From assembly GCA_910588335.1 (NCBI GenBank), contig CAJUQV010000030.1, forward strand, positions 1 through 24,916: DNA of 24,916 nt, in the 5' to 3' direction. The stretch comes from an uncultured Ruminiclostridium sp. (GTDB lineage Bacteria > Bacillota > Clostridia > Oscillospirales > Ruminococcaceae). Positions 17,082-22,871 of the stretch are shown here, in pieces. The position numbers and the translations under genes were made by a program. The first letter of the stretch is position 1; each line of letters starts with the position of its first letter. Below the pieces are notes generated by a model. That model was not told the DNA's origin and did no database searches. It saw only the letters and a program-made list of their open reading frames with translations.

Positions 17082-18341
17082 ATGTATAACGAAGCAAAAG
17101 AAAAATATGCAAAATACGGTGTCAATACGGATGAAGCCATTGCAAAATTAAAGGAAATTCCCGTCGCCCTCCACTGCTGGCAGGGCGATGATGTAAGAGG
17201 CTTCGACACCGATCCTACAAAGCCGCTTACCGGCGGAATACAAACTACGGGAAATTATCCCGGCAGAGCAAGAACGCCCCAGGAGCTGATGAGCGATCTT
17301 GATTTTACCTTAAAAATGTGTCCCGGAACCAAAAAGATAAATCTTCATGCCAGCTATGCCGTTTTTGACGAAGAAAACGGCGGCTGGGTCGACAGGGATA
17401 AGTTAGAGCCGAAGCACTTCAAAAAATGGGTCGACTTTTGCAAAAAGCGGGGATTGGGCGCCGATTTTAACCCTACGTTTTTCTCCCACCCCAAATGCGA
17501 TCCGCTCACCTTATCGTCACCCAATGAGGAAACCCGCAAATTCTGGATCGAACATGGAAAAGCCTGTATAAGAATTTCAAATTATCTTGCGGAAGAATTG
17601 GGGCAGCCCTGTATAATGAACATCTGGACGGGCGATGGGTACAAGGATATTCCTGCGGACAGGCTCGGTCCCAGACAGCGCTATAAGGAGTCGATTGACG
17701 AAATTCTTTCCGAGCCTTACGATTTTGATAAGGTGAAGCCCTGTGTGGAAAGCAAGGTGTTCGGTATCGGCGTTGAATCCTACACTGTTGGGAGCGCTGA
17801 ATTTACATTAAGCTACGCTGCCGAAAACAAGGATAGGTGTATACCGCTGCTTGACAACGGTCATTATCACCCCACCGAGCTTGTGTCGGACAAAATTCCC
17901 GCTCTTCTGGTGTTTTTCCCCGAAATTGCGCTTCACGTTACAAGGGGAGTGCGCTGGGATTCGGATCATGTGGTGCTTTTTGACGATGAGACAAAGGAGA
18001 TAGCAAAGGAAATAATCAGGTGCGGCGGTCTTGACGGAAAAATCAAGATAGCCTTGGATTATTTTGACGCGTCGATAAACAGAATTTCCGCCTGGACGAT
18101 GGGATTCAGGAATATGCAGAAGGCTTTGCTGTTTGCGCTGCTTACGCCGAATGAAGCTCTTGCAAAATTGCAGAATGAAAGCAATTTCACCGAGCTTATG
18201 GCAGTGCAGGAGGAATTAAAGACCTTGCCCTTTGGGGAGATATGGGACGAATACTGCGTAAGCTGCGGCGTTCCCAAGGACGGAGATTGGCTTAATGAGG
18301 TCAAGCGATATGAAAACGATGTTTTGAAAGGAAGAATATAA
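17082..18341 (+). CDS. rhaA: L-rhamnose isomerase
   Basis: This enzyme converts L-rhamnose to L-rhamnulose (EC 5.3.1.14), the first step after release by the rhamnosidase. It has 419 residues, the same length I recall for the E. coli enzyme. Signature segments include VALHCWQGDDVRGF, TGGIQTTGNYPGRAR, NLHASYAVFDE, DFNPTFFSHPK, the metal-site strand DNGHYHPTE (Asp258), RGVRWDSDHVVLFDD and LDYFDASINRISAW. AGGAGG at about 17070 gives a strong start. The last base of its TAA is the first base of the rhaD ATG, so isomerase and aldolase are translationally coupled. Confidence 0.97.
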   Translation: MYNEAKEKYAKYGVNTDEAIAKLKEIPVALHCWQGDDVRGFDTDPTKPLTGGIQTTGNYPGRARTPQELMSDLDFTLKMCPGTKKINLHASYAVFDEENGGWVDRDKLEPKHFKKWVDFCKKRGLGADFNPTFFSHPKCDPLTLSSPNEETRKFWIEHGKACIRISNYLAEELGQPCIMNIWTGDGYKDIPADRLGPRQRYKESIDEILSEPYDFDKVKPCVESKVFGIGVESYTVGSAEFTLSYAAENKDRCIPLLDNGHYHPTELVSDKIPALLVFFPEIALHVTRGVRWDSDHVVLFDDETKEIAKEIIRCGGLDGKIKIALDYFDASINRISAWTMGFRNMQKALLFALLTPNEALAKLQNESNFTELMAVQEELKTLPFGEIWDEYCVSCGVPKDGDWLNEVKRYENDVLKGRI

Positions 18342-19156
18342 TGAAAGACATTTTAACTGCGCCTTTTATTGAAGAAATGAAGCAGACCACAGCCAATATG
18401 TACCGACTTGGCTGGGACGAGAGAAACGGCGGAAATATCAGTTGTATGCTTGACGAAGAAGATGTTAGCGAATACTTAGACGTAAACCGAGTTATCCGTA
18501 CCATTCCTACCGGATTCGACGCAAGAAAACTTATCGGAAAAATTTTTGTGGTTACGGGAACGGGAAAATATTTTAAAAATGTTGAAAGAGACCCGGAAAC
18601 AAATTTAGGTATAGTAAGGATAGCGGCGGACGGCACTACCGCTGAGCTTTTATGGGGGTACAAGGACGGAGGAAAATTTACCAGTGAATTTCCGGCGCAC
18701 ATGATGAGCCATATGGCAAGACTGTCCGTCGACAGTGAAAATCGTGTGGTAATGCACTGCCACCCTACCTACACCCTTGCCATGAATTATGTTCATGAGC
18801 TTGACGAAAAAAAGCTTACGCATACGCTTTGGGAGATGTGCACGGAATGTATTGTCGTATTTCCCGACGGCGTCGGCGTGCTGCCTTGGATGCTTTGCGG
18901 CACCAATTCCATCGGAGAGGCTACTGCGGAAAAAATGAAGGAATTCAGACTGGTGGTGTGGGGAATGCATGGAATTTACGGTGCGGGAAAATCCCTTGAC
19001 GAAACCTTCGGACTTATTGAAACGGTGGAAAAAGCGGCACAGATTTATATGCTTACGGCGCATCTGCCGAGAATAAACACTATCAAGGATTCGGAAATGA
19101 AAGAGCTTGCTGATTTCTTTAAGGTTGATTACAGGAAGGACTTTTTGAATCTTTAA
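18341..19156 (+). CDS. rhaD: L-rhamnulose-1-phosphate aldolase
   Basis: This enzyme splits rhamnulose 1-phosphate to dihydroxyacetone phosphate and L-lactaldehyde (EC 4.1.2.19). It is a 271-residue class II aldolase. The zinc histidines are visible as MHCHPT (His139, His141) and WGMHGIYGAG (His210), and TSEFPAHM contains the conserved Glu116. GNISCML near the N-terminus and TGTGKYF are the phosphate-binding segments of the family. It is the last gene of the catabolic run; two terminator-like hairpins follow within 230 bases. No lactaldehyde reductase, rhamnose mutarotase or rha regulator is visible in the window. Confidence 0.96.
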   Translation: MKDILTAPFIEEMKQTTANMYRLGWDERNGGNISCMLDEEDVSEYLDVNRVIRTIPTGFDARKLIGKIFVVTGTGKYFKNVERDPETNLGIVRIAADGTTAELLWGYKDGGKFTSEFPAHMMSHMARLSVDSENRVVMHCHPTYTLAMNYVHELDEKKLTHTLWEMCTECIVVFPDGVGVLPWMLCGTNSIGEATAEKMKEFRLVVWGMHGIYGAGKSLDETFGLIETVEKAAQIYMLTAHLPRINTIKDSEMKELADFFKVDYRKDFLNL

Positions 19157-19199
19157 ATTTTAATGTAATAATTGTTTCTGAGGGTAATGACAGTACCAT

Positions 19200-19230
19200 G
19201 TAAATATCCCTTGTAAGAAGGGATATTTAC
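19200..19230 (+). other. Inverted repeat after rhaD
   Basis: The arms GTAAATATCCCTT (19200-19212) and AAGGGATATTTAC (19218-19230) form a perfect 13-base-pair stem with a five-base loop. No T run follows on the + strand, so it is not a standard terminator. It may be a processing or mRNA-stability hairpin, or part of a junction between host DNA and the mobile element. Bases 19157-19477 contain no believable gene; they hold this repeat, two terminators and a hairpin over a ribosome binding site. Confidence 0.55.
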
Positions 19231-19280
19231 AGTGACTTGCCTTTTACCGAAAAAAGTAAAAAAACGTATATTAAAAATAT

Positions 19281-19320
19281 GCCTCACAATCTCAGAAAGG
19301 ATTGTGAGGCGTTTTTCTTT
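19281..19320 (+). terminator. Intrinsic terminator of the catabolic operon
   Basis: GCCTCACAATC (19281-19291) pairs perfectly with GATTGTGAGGC (19300-19310) around an eight-base loop and is followed by GTTTTTCTTT. Stem, GC content and T tail are those of a good rho-independent terminator reading in the + direction. It is about 125 bases after the rhaD stop. Confidence 0.88.
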
Positions 19321-19341
19321 TATAAAATTTAACAATCAAAA

Positions 19342-19383
19342 ACAAAAGAGCGTATCCAAGTTAAGATGGATACGCTCTTTTGT
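19342..19383. terminator. Second intrinsic terminator, probably bidirectional
   Basis: Bases 19342-19358 pair perfectly with 19367-19383, a 17-base-pair stem with an eight-base loop. The core is GAGCGTATCCA. The 3' arm ends in TTTTGT, and the 5' arm is preceded by CAAAAA, which gives a T-rich tail on the - strand. It could insulate the catabolic operon from the element genes on its right. Confidence 0.8.
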
Positions 19384-19429
19384 TGTCGAAAAATGTCACA
19401 CCGCAAATTTTAATTTAATACGTGCACCG

Positions 19430-19470
19430 CCTCCTTATCAATTGGTTTTTGTAAAAAATTGATAAGGAGG
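19430..19470 (+). promoter_or_regulatory. Hairpin sequestering the ribosome binding site of the sigma-like gene
   Basis: CCTCCTTATCAATT (19430-19443) is the exact reverse complement of AATTGATAAGGAGG (19457-19470), leaving a 13-base loop. The right arm contains the whole AAGGAGG ribosome binding site, seven bases before the ATG at 19478. In the folded mRNA the site is fully paired, which predicts low translation unless the stem is opened by temperature, a protein or a ribosome. The pairing is seen directly; regulation is inferred. Confidence 0.75.
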
Positions 19471-19477
19471 ACATCAA

Positions 19478-19958
19478 ATGGATAGTAAATATCCCAAAAG
19501 AAGAAAGGATAAGTATAATCCGTACACTATTCACAAAAACAATGAAAAATACTTTGTATCATTCGAGGACGGAGAAAATATTTTACATACGGTTGAAATC
19601 AGCAAGGAATTGTATGAGCAAATGGACAAAATGGAGCTTGAAGATTTGTCCTACCTCAATGAAATGGACAGGCATTTTGAAAGAAAAGAGCTTTCGGAGA
19701 AAGATTTGGAGCTTCGCATGAAGCAAAACAATGAATCCGTGGTTGAAAAGGTAATAAAAAGAAATGACAGCAAAATGTTGCATGAGGCACTGGAAATACT
19801 TACGGAAAGTCAGAAAAGACGTATTGTAATGCACTTTTTTTGCTAACCTGTCATACAAGCAAATAGGGGATTATGAAGGTTGTTCCTATCAAGCCATACA
19901 GAACTCCATAGAAAAAAGTTTAAAAAAATTAAAAAAATTTTTAAAAAAGGGGTTGTGA
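19478..19958 (+). pseudogene. Sigma-70-family-like regulator of a mobile element, split by +1 shift in T7
   Basis: The first frame gives 122 residues and stops just after TESQKRRIVMHFF. The run of seven T at 19835-19841 causes this. Skipping one T restores a frame that reads ANLSYKQIGDYEGCSYQAIQ and a lysine-rich tail, ending at TGA 19956-19958 for a 159-residue product. The joined C-terminus is a sigma-70 region-4-type helix-turn-helix, as in small sigma-like proteins of Tn916/Tn1549-type elements. The N-terminus (residues 1-60) has the ISKELYEQMDKMELEDLSYL segment typical of that group. The split may be real inactivation, a homopolymer read error, or slippage during transcription on the T run. 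A -1 ribosomal shift would not restore the frame. The start has a perfect ribosome binding site locked in a hairpin. Confidence 0.7.
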
Positions 19959-20039
19959 TTTTGCTTCTGAGTGAGGAAGTATATGAGAGGTGAAATTTTT
20001 CTCTCCTGTTCTTTGAAAATTAAATACCAATATTTCAGA

Positions 20040-20425
20040 TACTTTCCTCTGTACAGCCTGACAAGGATAAAGCGGCAGGAGCGTTCCGCCAAGACATGTG
20101 CGGCAGCAGACAAAAAATTCGGACGAACAACCGAGGGCGGTTAACCCAACGAGTACATCTCAAAAATTAAGTTCAAAAGAATTTTTACATAAGCAACCGA
20201 TTGCACACCGAGCGATAAAGAGCGGCTCCCGAAACTTGCGTGGCAGCAAGTGCGCGATGACCTGCACAGAGGGATAATGATACTTCCGTCCAGCCATATG
20301 TTAGAAGCGATGGGGGCGGCGGCATGAGAACCATGCCGGGGTGAGAGTCCCATGATGCTGTGCCAGCAGCAGTCTGAAATATTCCCTTTTATCGGGGCTG
20401 CCGGGGACAAATACGATAAAGAACA
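20040..20425 (+). ncRNA. Candidate structured non-coding RNA of the mobile element
   Basis: Bases 19959-20581 carry no convincing gene (623 bases). The part from about 20040 to 20425 is more GC-rich than its surroundings and has many short pairings. These include ACTTGC with GCAAGT (20234-20239/20246-20251) and CGGCATG with CATGCCG (20320-20326/20332-20338). The latter is enclosed by ATGGG with CCCAT (20310-20314/20349-20353). TGCTG with CAGCA (20356-20360/20364-20368) and AAAAATT with AATTTTT (20162-20168/20180-20186) also pair. From memory, non-coding sequence of similar look occurs between the sigma-like gene and the integrase in Clostridial integrative elements. I cannot assign it to a named RNA family. 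The ends are approximate and the strand is assumed from the neighbours. A DNA role (recombination or transfer site) is an alternative. Confidence 0.5.
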
Positions 20426-20432
20426 TAGGCAA

Positions 20433-20489
20433 AACAGCGGAAAAATCCGCTGTTAATATAAAATTACGGTTATATTGAGTAACCGTAAT
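20433..20489 (+). other. Two adjacent perfect hairpins
   Basis: The first is AACAGCGGA (20433-20441) paired with TCCGCTGTT (20446-20454) around AAAA. The second is ATTACGGTTA (20463-20472) paired with TAACCGTAAT (20480-20489) around a seven-base loop. Neither has a following T run, so they do not look like terminators. They belong to a set of four consecutive hairpins upstream of the small protein gene and the recombinases, suggesting an ordered RNA leader or a protein-binding region on DNA. Confidence 0.6.
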
Positions 20490-20553
20490 ATTTGCACACT
20501 GAAAAGTGTGCAAATGTCAGCTCTTGATAAAAATCAAGGCTGACATTTGCACA
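20490..20553 (+). promoter_or_regulatory. Mutually exclusive hairpins, possible RNA switch upstream of the recombinase genes
   Basis: Hairpin 1 pairs ATTTGCACACT (20490-20500) with AGTGTGCAAAT (20505-20515) around a GAAA tetraloop. Hairpin 2 pairs 20507-20521 with 20539-20553 (15 base pairs). It continues after one bulged T as CTTGAT (20523-20528) with ATCAAG (20533-20538). Bases 20507-20515 are needed by both stems, so only one can form at a time. Three copies of the TTTGCACA motif (two direct, one inverted) underlie this. The ribosome binding site of the small gene lies just after, at about 20568-20574. A switch controlling the element genes, or a binding site for a recombinase or regulator, is inferred. 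Confidence 0.6.
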
Positions 20554-20581
20554 TTTGACGTGAAAATAAGGAGAAAGCAAA

Positions 20582-20722
20582 ATGGATAAAGAAGCAATAA
20601 TCAGATATAAATTTTATTTATGCAGAAATTTTCTGGACAAGCTGTTGAGCGAAGGTCTTATCACCGAAGCACAGCGCAGAAGAATAGAAAAAGCAGTTAT
20701 AAAGCGGCTTGCGAAAGTTTGA
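20582..20722 (+). CDS. 46-residue SHOCT-like small protein
   Basis: AAGGAG at about 20569-20574 precedes ATG 20582. The product is highly charged with a hydrophobic helix centre: it begins MDKEAIIRYKFYLCRNFLDK and continues LLSEGLITEAQRRRIEKAVI. The pattern 'L..LLxxGLITExxxxxIE' is that of the short SHOCT helix pair. Similar small proteins precede recombinase genes in Clostridial integrative elements. Its function is unknown; a DNA-binding or recombination-directionality helper is possible but not shown. It lies downstream of the hairpin cluster and 114 bases before the first recombinase. Confidence 0.65.
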   Translation: MDKEAIIRYKFYLCRNFLDKLLSEGLITEAQRRRIEKAVIKRLAKV

Positions 20723-20771
20723 ACCTCCGTCCGCTTTTGTTGGTTATGATACGAAAACCCGTGGATATTTC

Positions 20772-20800
20772 GTTCGGTTTGGTGATAGATAAAGCCGAAC
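20772..20800 (+). other. Small hairpin before first recombinase gene
   Basis: GTTCGGTTT (20772-20780) pairs with AAGCCGAAC (20792-20800), nine pairs including one G-T, around an 11-base loop. It ends 36 bases before the recombinase ATG and has no T tail. Possible roles are mRNA structure in the leader or a recombinase binding site; nothing more can be said. Confidence 0.4.
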
Positions 20801-20836
20801 CGTTTCGGTATACTGTGTAAAAAAGGAGATGGTCTT

Positions 20837-22330
20837 ATGGTTGAAATCACGATAATACCCGCAAAAAACCGTTCAGATGAAATTGTAAGAACAGCAGCCT
20901 ATGCAAGAGTGTCCAGTGACAGTGAGGATCAGCTTAACTCCTTCGCGGCACAGATACGCTACTACACTGAAATGTTCCAAAACAGTACAAATATGGTATT
21001 CGTGGATATGTATGCCGACGAGGGTATAACAGGGACGTCAACGGCAAAACGCACCGAGTTTCAAAGACTTATGAACGACTGTCGAAAAGGAAAAATCGAC
21101 AGGGTACTTACAAAATCAATATCAAGGTTTGCGAGGAACACCAAAGACAGCCTTAGAGCGGCACGAGAATTGAAAACACTTGGCATATCGGTGTACTTTG
21201 AAAAAGAAAATATTGATACGGGTGAGATAAGTTCTGAAATGTTATTGGCAATATACAGCCAATTCGCCCAAGAAGAATCAATGTCAATATCCCGAAACTG
21301 CCGATTAGGCATCAAAAAACGTATGATGGACGGCACCTACAAAAACCCTTCCACTCCGTTTGGATATGATTATGTAAACGGAAAATTGCAAATCAATCCC
21401 GAAAAGTCGAAAATTGTAAAGCAGATTTTCGACTGGTATGTGAGCGGAATCGGAATGTCCGAAATAGCAGCACGGCTGAATTCTCTTGGGGTAAGAGATG
21501 AAGTGTGGCGGCATGGAACAATCCGTTGGATACTTACAAATGAAAGGTATATCGGCGATAGTCTGCTGCAAAAGCGGTTTACAACCGACACACTGCCATT
21601 CAAAACTGTCAGAAATCACGGCGAAAAGGAGCAGTATTATGTTAGTGGAACGCATGAACCGATTATTGAAAAATCGATTTTTGATAATGCTCAGAAAATT
21701 CTTGCGGAAAGGGATAAGCCGAGCGGATTTGCAAAAGAAAACTCACCGTTCAGCAAAAAGATTTTTTGCGGAAACTGCGGAAATACATTCAGAAGAAAGT
21801 ACGGAAAAAACCATGTGAACTGGGTATGCAGAAAACATGACAAATCGGCCGATAGCTGTGATATTCGACAAATAAAAGAAACGAAATTCCAAACCGCATT
21901 CGTAAGATTGTTGAATAAGCTTCAAGCGCACGGCAAAGCAATCCTTACACCAATGTTAAAACAACTTGAAACATTGTCGGAAAGAGAAAAGTCGGGTAAC
22001 ACACAGCTTGCGGGGCTTCGCAAAGAAATATCGGAAATTAAACAGCAGACACACCTGCTGACCGTGCTGAACTTACAAGGAACGCTTGATGAGGCATACT
22101 TTAAGGCACGCTCCCAAGAACTCGACCGAAAACTGCTGACGGCTCAGAAGCAGCTCCATGCAGGTCTTGATGATAAAGACAGTGAACGGCTTGATAATCT
22201 TAGAAAGCTAATCAAAATACTGGAGAGAGCCGAGCTGGTAACCGAATTCGATGAAATAATATTCGGACAAATAGTTGATAAAATAACCGTGCTGTCAGAA
22301 ACGGAAATACGATATGATTTAATTGGCTGA
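20837..22330 (+). CDS. Large serine recombinase (first of three)
   Basis: This 497-residue site-specific recombinase cuts and rejoins DNA through a serine-DNA link. The N-terminal resolvase domain has AAYARVSSDSEDQ with nucleophile Ser26, then DEGITGTS, and the arginine-rich SISRFARNT segment. The recombinase DNA-binding domain follows (PFGYDYVNGKLQINP to NERYIGDSLLQ). Next come a zinc ribbon with Cys311, Cys314, Cys331 and Cys341, and a coiled-coil region (about residues 370-460). This is the TndX/TnpX-like layout used by integrative elements. AAGGAG precedes the ATG. It is the only gene of the three separated from its successor by a gap (34 bases). Confidence 0.93.
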   Translation: MVEITIIPAKNRSDEIVRTAAYARVSSDSEDQLNSFAAQIRYYTEMFQNSTNMVFVDMYADEGITGTSTAKRTEFQRLMNDCRKGKIDRVLTKSISRFARNTKDSLRAARELKTLGISVYFEKENIDTGEISSEMLLAIYSQFAQEESMSISRNCRLGIKKRMMDGTYKNPSTPFGYDYVNGKLQINPEKSKIVKQIFDWYVSGIGMSEIAARLNSLGVRDEVWRHGTIRWILTNERYIGDSLLQKRFTTDTLPFKTVRNHGEKEQYYVSGTHEPIIEKSIFDNAQKILAERDKPSGFAKENSPFSKKIFCGNCGNTFRRKYGKNHVNWVCRKHDKSADSCDIRQIKETKFQTAFVRLLNKLQAHGKAILTPMLKQLETLSEREKSGNTQLAGLRKEISEIKQQTHLLTVLNLQGTLDEAYFKARSQELDRKLLTAQKQLHAGLDDKDSERLDNLRKLIKILERAELVTEFDEIIFGQIVDKITVLSETEIRYDLIG

Positions 22331-22364
22331 ATTGGCTTTACAGAGCGGATTGAGAGGTGAGAAA

Positions 22365-22871
22365 ATGCTCAAAAACAGAAGTATACCGTTTGGTTACTGT
22401 GTAATAAACGGAGAATACGCCTTGAATACTGCCGAAAGTGAAATGGTGAAGAAAATATTTGCGGATTATATAGATGGTAAGTCGATGAAAACAATTATCT
22501 CCGAAATGACTATGCCATATATAAAAGGAAAGCAAACATGGAATAAAAACATAATCTATCGACTGCTTGGAAATAAAAAATACATTGGCGAAAACGGTTA
22601 TCCGCAAATAGTCACGAAGAATGAATTTGAACAAGCAGCACAGATAAAGGCAGAACGGACTACATATCGCAAACCCGCACCGAAAATAAATCTGCTGTAT
22701 ACTAACATGGTGATAAGAACAGAATATGAGCCAACCGATGAAATTCAGCGAATTACCAATGAAATAAATAGACTTCTCGGTTCGGAAGTTTCAGATAGAG
22801 AAAATATTGAGGCACTTATTATAAAATGCGCTCAACTAAAATATGCGGCAATAAGCGAGGTGAAACAATAA
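22365..22871 (+). CDS. Serine-recombinase-like protein without catalytic domain (second of three)
   Basis: The 168-residue product begins MLKNRSIPFGYCVINGEY, directly at the PFGY motif that opens the recombinase DNA-binding domain in its neighbours. It continues through NKNIIYRLLGNKKYIGENGY and TKNEFEQAAQIKAE and ends with a short helical part. There is no resolvase domain, so no catalytic serine, and no zinc ribbon. I chose ATG 22365 because GAGGTGAG lies just upstream; a longer reading from TTG 22323 overlaps the first recombinase and has no ribosome binding site. Its stop overlaps the third recombinase start by one base, so it is translated as part of the set. It may act as a DNA-binding accessory or directionality subunit; a decayed recombinase is the alternative. 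Confidence 0.85.
   Translation: MLKNRSIPFGYCVINGEYALNTAESEMVKKIFADYIDGKSMKTIISEMTMPYIKGKQTWNKNIIYRLLGNKKYIGENGYPQIVTKNEFEQAAQIKAERTTYRKPAPKINLLYTNMVIRTEYEPTDEIQRITNEINRLLGSEVSDRENIEALIIKCAQLKYAAISEVKQ

Noticed and set aside
19232..19462. 76-residue reading frame after rhaD
   Set aside because: It runs through two strong terminators and a hairpin, has no ribosome binding site, and its protein shows no domain-like pattern.
19835..19841. Programmed -1 ribosomal frameshift in the sigma-like gene
   Set aside because: The frame needed downstream is reached by skipping one base (+1 or loss of one T). A -1 slip gives the wrong frame, and no standard stimulatory pseudoknot is evident.
20141..20410. 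Reverse-strand reading frame across the structured region
   Set aside because: It has no ribosome binding site, its composition is Cys/Ser/His-rich, and its frame simply mirrors the GC-rich RNA-like sequence.
20040..20425. Group I or group II intron, RNase P RNA, or IscB/TnpB-type guide RNA
   Set aside because: I could not find a GUGYG start with a domain V, a group I P7-like core, or the RNase P conserved segments, and no nuclease or reverse transcriptase gene is adjacent. The element-specific structured RNA reading is kept without a family name.
22323..22364. Longer version of the middle recombinase from TTG 22323
   Set aside because: There is no ribosome binding site before the TTG and it overlaps the previous gene; ATG 22365 has GAGGTGAG upstream and begins at the expected domain edge.
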